Positions 1-5,643 of a stretch of 12,856 nucleotides of DNA are shown here, piece after piece. Within the stretch, counting starts at the first letter, position 1, and every line of letters starts with the position of its first letter. Location: assembly GCA_035547895.1 (NCBI GenBank), contig DASZTT010000173.1, forward strand, positions 1-12,856, in the 5' to 3' direction. Both the position numbers and the translations under genes were made by a program. Origin of the DNA: 66-474 sp035547895. GTDB lineage: Bacteria; Pseudomonadota; Gammaproteobacteria; Xanthomonadales; Rhodanobacteraceae. The notes under the pieces were generated by a model. It was not told where the DNA came from and made no database searches. It saw nothing but the letters and a program-made list of their open reading frames with translations.

Positions 1-278
1 AGTTGCCGCCAGATCCAGCGCGCCAGGTTCTCGCTCGTCGGATTCTCCAGCCCCTCGATCTCGTTGAGGTAGCGGTGGTCCAGCGCCTCGTACACCGGCG
101 CAAAAGCGGCCTTGATGTCGGCGAAATCCATCACCCAGCCGCTGGCAGGATCGACCTCGCCGCGCACATGGATTTCCACGCGGAAGGAGTGTCCGTGCAG
201 CCGCGCGCACTTGTGGCCCGCCGGTACGGCGGGCAGGCGGTGGGCCGCTTCGATGTGGAAGACCTTGAACAGATCCAT
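1..278 (-). CDS. queD: 6-carboxy-5,6,7,8-tetrahydropterin synthase QueD (3' part beyond window)
   Basis: QueD converts 7,8-dihydroneopterin triphosphate to 6-carboxytetrahydropterin in the cytosol, the step after GTP cyclohydrolase I on the route to queuosine in tRNA. The visible 92 residues start MDLFKVFHIEAAHRL. They hold the metal-binding histidines H13, H28 and H30 (the last two in RLHGHSF), the catalytic-type Cys24 in GHKCARLHGH, the family segment W-V-M-D-F-A-D and the LDHRYLN and GLENPTSENLARW motifs typical of QueD. The bacterial family is about 120 residues, so roughly the last 30 lie outside the window. The ATG at 278 matches the usual N-terminus; no strong Shine-Dalgarno precedes it. 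A -10-like TACAAT lies upstream. Family assignment is very secure; QueD rather than eukaryote-type PTPS is inferred from the Cys24 context and the close match to E. coli QueD. Confidence 0.95.
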   Translation of the reverse strand, partial: MDLFKVFHIEAAHRLPAVPAGHKCARLHGHSFRVEIHVRGEVDPASGWVMDFADIKAAFAPVYEALDHRYLNEIEGLENPTSENLARWIWRQ

Positions 279-329
279 GCGTCACGCCCGCCGCGTCGGC
301 GGCGCGTCCCCGAGAATGCGCGAGGCCGC

Positions 330-335
330 ATTGTA
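330..335 (-). promoter_or_regulatory. candidate -10 element of queD
   Basis: The minus strand reads TACAAT (5 of 6 to TATAAT) about 52 bases ahead of the queD ATG, which would give a leader of roughly 45 bases. No convincing -35 hexamer is found 16-18 bases further upstream, so this is tentative. Confidence 0.35.
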
Positions 336-405
336 GCGGAGCGCACCGGCGGCCACAGCGGCGGCCCTCGGTCGGCGGGACGCCGCGCGGTCCTGGCCGC
401 AAACG

Positions 406-429
406 AAAAACCCCGCGCGAGGCGGGGTT
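406..429 (-). terminator. Rho-independent terminator of tRNA-Met
   Basis: On the minus strand an 8-bp stem AACCCCGC/GCGGGGTT encloses a 5-base loop and ends in a run of five T. It lies 15 bases past the CCA end of tRNA-Met, so it fits a monocistronic tRNA transcript that stops before queD. Confidence 0.85.
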
Positions 430-443
430 CGTCGATCCGTAGA

Positions 444-520
444 TGGTGGCTAGGGGCGGAATCGAACCGCCGACCTCAGCATTATGAGTGCCGCGCTCTA
501 ACCGTCTGAGCTACCTAGCC
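444..520 (-). tRNA. tRNA-Met (anticodon CAT), elongator type
   Basis: The 77-base minus-strand gene folds as a full cloverleaf: acceptor GGCTAGG/CCTAGCC, D arm GCTC...GAGC, anticodon stem CGGCA/TGCTG with loop CTCATAA, T arm GGCGG-TTCGATT-CCGCC, and an encoded CCA end. The anticodon is CAT. The first base pair is a Watson-Crick G-C pair, unlike initiator tRNA, and the body closely resembles E. coli elongator tRNA-Met (GGCTACGTAGCTCAG start, ACTCATAATG loop). tRNA-Ile(CAT), which carries lysidine, is the alternative, but the acceptor and anticodon arm fit Met better. It has its own promoter and terminator. Confidence 0.93.
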
Positions 521-614
521 GGATCCTGCCGCGTGGACGCGTCGCCTGCGCCAAGGGGCACTGCCGGATTGCGGAAGGATCAATCGCGGCGTGCGGCGGC
601 GCAGGGAGCCGGTC

Positions 615-642
615 AGTCTAACGAACGCTCTTGGGCTGTCAA
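615..642 (-). promoter_or_regulatory. sigma70-type promoter, probably for tRNA-Met
   Basis: The minus strand carries a perfect -35 TTGACA (637-642), a 16-base spacer and -10 TAGACT (615-620, 4 of 6). It sits just past the stop of the ClC gene and points at tRNA-Met, whose 5' end is about 88 bases downstream of the predicted start. That leader is long for a tRNA, so a closer second promoter cannot be excluded. Confidence 0.55.
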
Positions 643-651
643 GCATTGGTC

Positions 652-2004
652 TTACATTGCTTGCGACGGCCGTTGATCAGGCGGTTCGGCTGGCGCTGGC
701 GCCATCGCATCTTCGTGGCGGGCCTCGTATTGCGCTTCCAGTTGTTCTGCAAACGCGTGATACACCGGCTTTTTGCAGAACAACGCTGAGGTCGCACGTG
801 CGATCAGGCACACTGCGAGGATCGGAATGACCATTGCCTGATTGGCGGTCATCTCCATGCAGATGATCGTCGAGGTCAGCGGCGACTGCGTGACCCCGGC
901 GAGATAGCCGGCCATGCCCAGCAGCGCCACTGCCGAAACGGGCGAGCCTGGCAGGAGGTGCGCAATATTGCGCCCGAACCCGGCGCCGACCGCCAGCGCT
1001 GGTGAGAACAGGCCGCCCGGAATACCGGACCAGTACGAAACGATGTTGGCGAAAAACTTGTACGCACCGAACCCCGGACTCGGCGTGTTGGATGCGTGCT
1101 GCAGAATCGCGCGCGCCTGTTCGTAGCCGGTGCCGTAAACGTTGTTGCCGCTGGCAATGCCGATCAGCGCAAGCGCCAGACCACAGGCAAATGCGAATGC
1201 GACCGGCCAACGGCTGCGGAGAGCCGCGACACGTGACAGCAGACGTCCGCCCAGCAGGATGATGGTCGAGAACAGTCCGCCGGCCAGCCCGCACAGCACT
1301 CCGCACAACAAAACCGCCAGCCAACCTTGCTTGATCGTCAGCGAGGCATTGACGGTGCCGAAATAACTGTAATTGCCGAGCAGGCCCAGCGTAATGATGC
1401 CGCCGATGATGACAGCGGTCATGATGGCGCCGCTCACGCGATCTTCGTAAGCGCCGGCCATTTCCTCGATCGCGAACACGATCCCGGCCAGCGGCGCGTT
1501 GAATGCGGCGGCCAGCCCGGCCGCCGAGCCGGCCAGCACGAAGCGCCCCGCCGAGGCCGGTTCGGCAAATCCGAAGCGACGACCGATCGAATACATCAGC
1601 GACGCGCCCACGTGTACGGTTGGCCCTTCGCGACCCACCGATGCGCCGCCGAGCAGCGCAGCTATCGTCAATGCCATCTTGGCCGCGGCCACCCGCAAGG
1701 ACAGCATGCGAAAGCGGAATTTTTCATCCTCGATGTGCAGCGCGGCGATCGCCTGCGGAATGCCCGAACCCCGCGTCGCGCGCAACTTTCCCGACGTCAG
1801 ATATGCCAGGAGTGCCAGCGTGCAGGGTGTAATCAGCAACGGCCACCACGGGCCGTAGGCGAATACGCGATGGAAGGTATCGTAGGCGAGGATGCAACCC
1901 TTGATGAACAGGGTAGTCGCCAAACCCACCACCACCGCGCCCAGCCACAGCAGCAGTCGCCGCTTCCACTGCCAATTTTTTAACGAGCCGAAGTGCTGAA
2001 GCAT
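652..2004 (-). CDS. ClC-family chloride channel / Cl-/H+ antiporter
   Basis: A polytopic inner-membrane protein of the ClC family without C-terminal CBS domains. With the ATG at 2004 it has 450 residues, the size of short bacterial ClC proteins. The anion-selectivity motifs are in order: GSGIP at 79-83, GREGP at 124-128 with gating Glu126, GGLFSP at 330-335, and the central Tyr415 in CKKPVYHAF. The proton-path glutamate of antiporters is kept as the second Glu of AIEEM (Glu181), which favours coupled 2Cl-/H+ exchange over a pure channel. It may help in acid stress or chloride balance; that role is inferred. An in-frame TTG at 2022 would add six residues; neither start has a good Shine-Dalgarno. 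The Pro/Ala-rich tail (about the last 20 residues) is hydrophilic. Its stop is only nine bases from the tRNA-Met promoter. A specific symbol such as clcA is not justified. Confidence 0.93.
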   Translation of the reverse strand: MLQHFGSLKNWQWKRRLLLWLGAVVVGLATTLFIKGCILAYDTFHRVFAYGPWWPLLITPCTLALLAYLTSGKLRATRGSGIPQAIAALHIEDEKFRFRMLSLRVAAAKMALTIAALLGGASVGREGPTVHVGASLMYSIGRRFGFAEPASAGRFVLAGSAAGLAAAFNAPLAGIVFAIEEMAGAYEDRVSGAIMTAVIIGGIITLGLLGNYSYFGTVNASLTIKQGWLAVLLCGVLCGLAGGLFSTIILLGGRLLSRVAALRSRWPVAFAFACGLALALIGIASGNNVYGTGYEQARAILQHASNTPSPGFGAYKFFANIVSYWSGIPGGLFSPALAVGAGFGRNIAHLLPGSPVSAVALLGMAGYLAGVTQSPLTSTIICMEMTANQAMVIPILAVCLIARATSALFCKKPVYHAFAEQLEAQYEARHEDAMAPAPAEPPDQRPSQAM

Positions 2005-2040
2005 CGAAGTTTGCACACGCAAAAATTCTGCAGGCGACGC

Positions 2041-2066
2041 AAAAAAAGGCCCTACTGTATAGGCGT
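2041..2066 (-). terminator. possible weak terminator after tRNA-Arg
   Basis: The minus strand has a short CCTA/TAGG stem with a 5-base loop, followed by GGCC and seven T, about 25 bases past tRNA-Arg and before the ClC gene. The T run is good but the stem is only 4 bp, so read-through into the ClC gene is likely. Confidence 0.35.
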
Positions 2067-2088
2067 GGGGAGATGTCCGAAGAAGAAG

Positions 2089-2165
2089 TGGCGCGCTCGG
2101 CGGGATTCGAACCCACGACCCCTGCCTTCGGAGGGCAGTACTCTATCCAGCTGAGCTACGAGCGC
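2089..2165 (-). tRNA. tRNA-Arg (anticodon CCG)
   Basis: A 77-base cloverleaf on the minus strand: acceptor GCGCTCG/CGAGCGC with discriminator G, D arm GCTC...GAGT, anticodon stem CTGCC/GGCAG with loop CTCCGAA (anticodon CCG, reading CGG), T arm CGTGGGTTCGAATCCCGCC, and an encoded CCA. It is very close to E. coli tRNA-Arg(CCG). CGG is a frequent Arg codon in this GC-rich sequence, so the gene is likely important for decoding. Confidence 0.95.
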
Positions 2166-2176
2166 GCGAGGCCGCA

Positions 2177-2182
2177 ATGATA
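2177..2182 (-). promoter_or_regulatory. candidate -10 element of tRNA-Arg
   Basis: The minus strand reads TATCAT (5 of 6 to TATAAT), placing the transcription start about five bases ahead of the tRNA 5' end, a common tRNA arrangement. The -35 position is GC-rich and gives no good hexamer. Confidence 0.35.
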
Positions 2183-2211
2183 CAGGGGCCGGCCTGCTTT
2201 TTCGCCCGCCC

Positions 2212-2229
2212 CGCGCGAATGATCGCGCG
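2212..2229 (-). terminator. stem-loop directly after the LOG gene
   Basis: A perfect 7-bp stem CGCGCGA/TCGCGCG with a TCAT loop begins four bases past the LOG stop codon. No T run follows, so it may be a mRNA 3'-end stabiliser or part of a Rho-dependent stop rather than an intrinsic terminator. Confidence 0.4.
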
Positions 2230-2232
2230 TCA

Positions 2233-2811
2233 TCAGCGCACCACCGCGCGATCCCGCGCGTGTTCGTCCCACTTCGGTGCGTTCGCGATGGCGGGCAACA
2301 CGTCTTCCGGTGTGGCGGCCAGGCTCCACATCTTCGCGTGTTCGGGATTCATGAAGCGCTGCTCGATGACCTGGTGCAGGAAAGCGTCCAGCGGCTGCCA
2401 GTAGCCCAGGGTGTCCAGCAGCACGATCGGATTGAAGTACAGTCCGAGCCGCTTCAGCGTGATCGCCTCGAACAGTTCTTCCAGCGTGCCGCAGCCGCCG
2501 GGCAACGCGACCACCGCGTCGGAATCCGTGAGCAGGCGATGCTTGCGCTCGCGCATGTCATCGACGAGATCGAGATGCGTCAGGCCCGGATGGCCCCATT
2601 CGAGATCCGCCATGAAGCGCGGCAGGACACCGATCACTTCGCCGCCCTTCGACAGTGCGCCATCCGCGACCGCGCCCATCGAACCCGCCGAGCCGCCGCC
2701 GTACACGATGCTGTGGCCGTCGCGGGCCAGCAATTCGCCAAGCCGGAATGCCGCTTCGCGATAACGCGGATCGGCCTGGTTGCTGGAAGCGCAGTAGACG
2801 CAGATACGCAT
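2233..2811 (-). CDS. LOG family protein (TIGR00730 type, cytokinin riboside phosphoribohydrolase-like)
   Basis: A 192-residue Rossmann-like protein of the LOG/YgdH-YvdD group. Family members hydrolyse nucleoside 5'-monophosphates to free base plus ribose 5-phosphate; in plants and some bacteria the substrate is cytokinin ribotide. The visible signatures are the N-terminal ICVYCASS strand (3-10), the nucleotide-binding VYGGGSAGSMGAVADG (36-51), the catalytic MRERKH (86-91) and the hallmark PGGCGTLEE (104-112). The length is normal for the short class. The ATG at 2811 lies eight bases past the stop of the cupin gene, so the two form an operon; an AGGACGAG at the cupin 3' end can serve as ribosome binding site. 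The true substrate cannot be told from sequence; many members were formerly mis-annotated as lysine decarboxylases. Confidence 0.92.
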   Translation of the reverse strand: MRICVYCASSNQADPRYREAAFRLGELLARDGHSIVYGGGSAGSMGAVADGALSKGGEVIGVLPRFMADLEWGHPGLTHLDLVDDMRERKHRLLTDSDAVVALPGGCGTLEELFEAITLKRLGLYFNPIVLLDTLGYWQPLDAFLHQVIEQRFMNPEHAKMWSLAATPEDVLPAIANAPKWDEHARDRAVVR

Positions 2812-2819
2812 GCGTTGCG

Positions 2820-3122
2820 TCACTCGTCCTGGTCGATGATCACCAGCGTGCCGTGGCTGCCGGCTGCCACGGCGTGCGGCGTGTTCGCGGGCACGATGTA
2901 AAGCTCGCCCGCGGAAACCGTGACGATTTCGCCGCCGATCCCGAGTTTCAATTCGCCGTCCAGCACCAGCAGGCCTTCGTCGTACGCGTGGGGCTCTTCG
3001 CCGGAGGCGACTTCGTCCATGCGCAGCACCTTGACGTTGGCGCCGCCCGCGAGCCCGACTACTTTCGATCGCCAGGTCTCGGGCAGCATGTCCGAAAGCG
3101 CCCGCAGGTTGGTTTTGCTCAT
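2820..3122 (-). CDS. small single-domain cupin protein
   Basis: A 100-residue cytosolic cupin with no signal peptide. Cupin motif 1 reads E-P-H-A-Y-D-E-G-L-L-V-L-D-G-E (43-57) and motif 2 G-E-L-Y-I-V-P-A-N-T-P-H (72-83). Candidate metal ligands are His45, Glu49 and His83. The second His of the usual HxH is Tyr47, so metal binding may be altered or weak. It starts at the ATG at 3122, preceded by GAGG about ten bases upstream, and is followed after eight bases by the LOG gene. Cupins of this size often act as small-molecule binding or isomerase proteins, but no function can be assigned. The operon suggests a shared metabolic or housekeeping role with LOG, which is inference. Confidence 0.85.
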   Translation of the reverse strand: MSKTNLRALSDMLPETWRSKVVGLAGGANVKVLRMDEVASGEEPHAYDEGLLVLDGELKLGIGGEIVTVSAGELYIVPANTPHAVAAGSHGTLVIIDQDE

Positions 3123-3157
3123 GCGGATGAAACCTCAAGGCTTCTGAACCCGTCTCC

Positions 3158-3257
3158 GTCATTCCGGCGGAGGCCGGAATCCATTGTCTCGCCTGCGTGT
3201 CGCGCCGGATCAAAACGGATTCCGGGTTCCGACTCTTCGAGTCGGCCCCGCAATGAC
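3158..3257. repeat. dispersed palindromic intergenic repeat (REP/BIME-like)
   Basis: A roughly 100-base element sits between rho and the cupin gene, with outer ends GTCATT (3158-3163) and AATGAC (3252-3257). The left half is a perfect 8-bp hairpin, ATTCCGGC/GCCGGAAT (3161-3180), followed by CC. The right half has a perfect 7-bp hairpin, CCGACTC/GAGTCGG (3229-3245), inside imperfect arms. In one minus-strand frame the left end translates as WIPASAGMT, and a plus-strand frame gives SFRRRPESI, strings familiar from spurious proteins over this repeat class in many Proteobacteria. Such elements are thought to be mobilised by REP-associated tyrosine transposases. It may also act as the 3' end of the rho mRNA. 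Confidence 0.8.
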
Positions 3258-3299
3258 GACAAGATTTTTAGGCTCGCTGATTCCTGGTCCCGGCTTCCC

Positions 3300-4811
3300 T
3301 CATCGCTTCATCGCATTGAAGAACTCGTCGTTGGTCTTGGTGTTCTTCATCTTGTCGAGCATGAATTCCATCGCGGCCAGCTCATCCATCGGATGCAGCA
3401 GCTTGCGCAGGATCCAGATCTTCTGCAACAGGTCCGGCGCGATCAGCAGTTCCTCGCGGCGGGTGCCGGAACGATTGATGTTGATGGACGGGTACACGCG
3501 CTTCTCGCTGATGCGGCGGTCGAGGTGCACTTCCATGTTGCCGGTGCCCTTGAATTCCTCGTAGATCACCTCGTCCATCTTGGAGCCGGTGTCGATCAGC
3601 GCGGTCGCGAGGATCGTCAGCGAGCCGCCTTCCTCGACGTTGCGGGCGGCGCCGAAGAAACGCTTCGGGCGTTGCAGCGCGTTGGCATCCACGCCGCCGG
3701 TCAGCACCTTGCCGGAACTCGGCACCACGGTGTTGTAGGCGCGGGCGAGGCGGGTGATGGAGTCGAGCAGGATCACGACGTCCTTCTTGTGCTCGACCAG
3801 GCGCTTGGCACGCTCGATCACCATTTCGGCGACCTGCACGTGGCGCACCGCGGGCTCGTCGAAGGTGGAAGACACGACTTCCGCCTTCACGCTGCGCTGC
3901 ATCTCGGTGACTTCTTCCGGACGCTCGTCGATCAGCAGGATGATCAGGTGCACGTCCGGATGGTTGTGCACGATCGCCTGCGCGACGTTCTGCAGCATCA
4001 TGGTCTTGCCGGCCTTGGGCTGGCTGACGATGAGGCCGCGCTGGCCCTTGCCGACCGGCGCGATCAGGTCGAGGATGCGGCCGGTGATGTCTTCGGTGGA
4101 GCCGTTGCCGCGTTCCAGATGGAACGCCTTGCGCGGGAACAGCGGCGTGAGGTTCTCGAACAGCAGCTTGTTCTTGGACGCTTCCGGCGGATCGCCGTTG
4201 ATGTCGTCCACCTTCAGGAGCGCGAAGTAGCGCTCGCCTTCCTTCGGGTGGCGGACGCGGCCGGTGATGTAGTCGCCGGTGCGCAGGTTGAAGCGGCGGA
4301 TTTGGGAGGGCGACACGTAGATGTCGTCGGGTCCGGCGAGGTAGGACTCGTCGGCCGAACGCAGGAAGCCGAAGCCGTCCTGCAGGATTTCCAGGACGCC
4401 CTCGGCCCAGATGCTGCCGCCGGACTTGGCGTGGGCGCGCAGGATGTTGAAGATCACGTCCTGCTTGCGGGCGCGCGCGACGCCTTCCTGGATGCCGAGT
4501 TCCTCGGCCATCTCCAGGAGCTGCACGGAGTTCTTGCGCTTGAGCTCGGTGAGGTTGATCAGGCGTTTGGGATCGCCGGCATCGGCTTCGTCGCCGGAGA
4601 CGTCGGCGGGCAGGCCATTCGGATTGCCGCCCTGGCCATTGCCGCCGCGGGAGTGGCGGCCGCGGCGACGGCGGCCGCGATCAGGGCGGTTGCCGCCGCG
4701 TTGCTGGGATTGGCCTTCGCCGCCTTCATTGCCGGCGGAGGCGTTGGATTCGGATGCAGCGGTGGACGCGCGGGCGTCATCACCCTGAACGGAGTTTTCG
4801 GTATCGGACAC
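3300..4811 (-). CDS. rho: transcription termination factor Rho with Arg/Gly-rich N-terminal extension
   Basis: Rho is a hexameric RNA-dependent ATPase that ends transcription of untranslated RNA. The predicted protein has 503 residues against 419 in E. coli; the E. coli-like start (NLTELK) is at residue 86. Residues 1-84 are low complexity: an acidic Ser/Ala part, then a basic RGRRRRGRHSRGG-type part. The core is canonical: RNP1 DGFGFLR (145-151) in the primary RNA-binding domain, Walker A QPKAGKT (264-270), Walker B VVILLD (345-350), and the Q-loop region LTGGVDANAL (370-379). The start is GTG at 4811, supported by GAGG seven bases upstream. trxA lies upstream and the palindromic repeat downstream. 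A promoter embedded in an inverted repeat precedes it. Confidence 0.97.
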   Translation of the reverse strand: MSDTENSVQGDDARASTAASESNASAGNEGGEGQSQQRGGNRPDRGRRRRGRHSRGGNGQGGNPNGLPADVSGDEADAGDPKRLINLTELKRKNSVQLLEMAEELGIQEGVARARKQDVIFNILRAHAKSGGSIWAEGVLEILQDGFGFLRSADESYLAGPDDIYVSPSQIRRFNLRTGDYITGRVRHPKEGERYFALLKVDDINGDPPEASKNKLLFENLTPLFPRKAFHLERGNGSTEDITGRILDLIAPVGKGQRGLIVSQPKAGKTMMLQNVAQAIVHNHPDVHLIILLIDERPEEVTEMQRSVKAEVVSSTFDEPAVRHVQVAEMVIERAKRLVEHKKDVVILLDSITRLARAYNTVVPSSGKVLTGGVDANALQRPKRFFGAARNVEEGGSLTILATALIDTGSKMDEVIYEEFKGTGNMEVHLDRRISEKRVYPSININRSGTRREELLIAPDLLQKIWILRKLLHPMDELAAMEFMLDKMKNTKTNDEFFNAMKR

Positions 4812-4893
4812 GGGTAAGCCTCATCGGCGCTCGGGGGCGCGGGAGGAAACAGAAGGGAAGATGGCCGGGCAAAAGCACCACCGGCCGGACATC

Positions 4894-4923
4894 AATCTAG
4901 CATTGCGCAAGGCCCGCATACAA
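4894..4923 (-). promoter_or_regulatory. candidate rho promoter
   Basis: The minus strand has -35 TTGTAT (4918-4923), an 18-base spacer and -10 TAGATT (4894-4899), the latter preceded by TGC as in extended -10 promoters. It would start transcription near 4887, about 75 bases ahead of the rho GTG. Each hexamer matches 4 of 6. Confidence 0.5.
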
Positions 4924-4936
4924 GCGGGGCCTTGCG
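4906..4936 (-). promoter_or_regulatory. long inverted repeat enclosing the rho -35 element
   Basis: Two arms, CGCAAGGCCC(C)GC and GCGGGCCTTGCG on the minus strand, form a 12-bp stem with one bulged C. The six-base loop is exactly the -35 hexamer TTGTAT. No T run follows, so it is not a clear intrinsic terminator. It could be the 3' end of trxA mRNA or an operator for rho. Confidence 0.6.
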
Positions 4937-5018
4937 AAGGGTTCACAATGCATTGCCGGGCAGGCGCGCCGGCGGGCGAGGTACGGCCGCGCAAGCGTGC
5001 GGCCCATTGCGATCTTGC

Positions 5019-5372
5019 TCAGGCGGAAGCGCTGGGTTGCCCTTGCGCAATCACCTTGTCGACCATCTGGGTCAACTGGCCCCGGCCCACGGCGCCGATC
5101 TGGGTGGCTTCGACCTTGCCGCCCTTGAACACCATCAGCGTCGGGATGCCGCGGATGCCGTAGGTCATCGGCGTCTTCTGGTTTTCGTCGATGTTGATCT
5201 TCACGACCTTGAGACGGCCCGAATATTCCCTGGCGAGGTCGTCGAGCATCGGTGCGATGGACTTGCACGGTCCGCACCACTCCGCCCAGAAATCCAGCAG
5301 CACCGGGGTATCCGATTTCAGCACTTCGGTTTCGAAATCGGCGTCTTTGACGTGGGTGATGTTTTCGCTCAT
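5019..5372 (-). CDS. trxA: thioredoxin 1
   Basis: A cytosolic disulfide reductase of 117 residues that passes electrons from thioredoxin reductase to ribonucleotide reductase, PAPS reductase and other partners. The active site is WCGPCK with Cys33 and Cys36, the buried Asp27 is present in LLDFWAEW, and the cis-proline loop is GIRGIPT with Pro77. The chosen ATG at 5372 begins MSENITHVKD, as in related thioredoxins, and has AGG nine to eleven bases upstream; the frame stays open further upstream but without a family match. It has a C-terminal tail of about six residues, GQPSASA. Gene order rhlB (divergent)-trxA-rho is the same as in E. coli. A sigma32-type promoter candidate lies ahead of it. 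Confidence 0.97.
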   Translation of the reverse strand: MSENITHVKDADFETEVLKSDTPVLLDFWAEWCGPCKSIAPMLDDLAREYSGRLKVVKINIDENQKTPMTYGIRGIPTLMVFKGGKVEATQIGAVGRGQLTQMVDKVIAQGQPSASA

Positions 5373-5403
5373 GGACGGACCTGCAACGGGAGATGATCCC
5401 ACA

Positions 5404-5432
5404 AGGTGGGGGAGGAGCCGCGGGATTGCAAG
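5404..5432 (-). promoter_or_regulatory. candidate sigma32 (heat-shock) promoter of trxA
   Basis: The minus strand has CTTGCAA (5426-5432; 6 of 7 to the sigma32 -35 CTTGAAA), a 14-base spacer and CCCCACCT (5404-5411; 6 of 8 to CCCCATTT). The start would fall about 25-30 bases ahead of the trxA ATG, an apt distance. A weak sigma70-type alternative (TTTCCA-17-TGCAAT) overlaps it upstream. Confidence 0.35.
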
Positions 5433-5439
5433 CGCGGCC

Positions 5440-5448
5440 TGCTACAAT
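5440..5448 (+). promoter_or_regulatory. candidate extended -10 promoter of rhlB
   Basis: TGC-TACAAT on the plus strand (hexamer 5443-5448, 5 of 6) fits an extended -10 element; no good -35 is present. It would give an rhlB leader of about 190 bases, in which a 42-codon open frame (5508-5636) ends seven bases ahead of the rhlB start. Confidence 0.4.
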
Positions 5449-5643
5449 GGAAACAGGCGCCTGGGCCGGACGCACGAATCGTTGCCGCCAGGCTGCTGCC
5501 GTCCCGCATGTTCGTGGCATTTCATCCCAACCCGTCGCGCGGTTCAAGCGTGCCGATCTTCCGCGGTCCCGAAACTTCGGTGGATCGCCGGTTCCCGCAA
5601 CTCCACCGCCGATCTGGCAAGACGCTCCTGGCATAGAAACTCC

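Noticed and set aside
2655..4817. 720-codon open frame on the plus strand opposite rho and the cupin/LOG genes
   Set aside because: It is antisense to clear rho coding sequence, is rich in Val/Ala/Gly/His repeats typical of GC-rich shadow frames, and runs through the palindromic repeat. No family resemblance.
4821..4892. Possible 23-codon rho leader peptide (MSGRWCFCPAIF...) ending next to the rho Shine-Dalgarno
   Set aside because: Its ATG lies only two bases past the predicted -10 element, so it would probably not be transcribed; no ribosome binding site and no likeness to E. coli rhoL.
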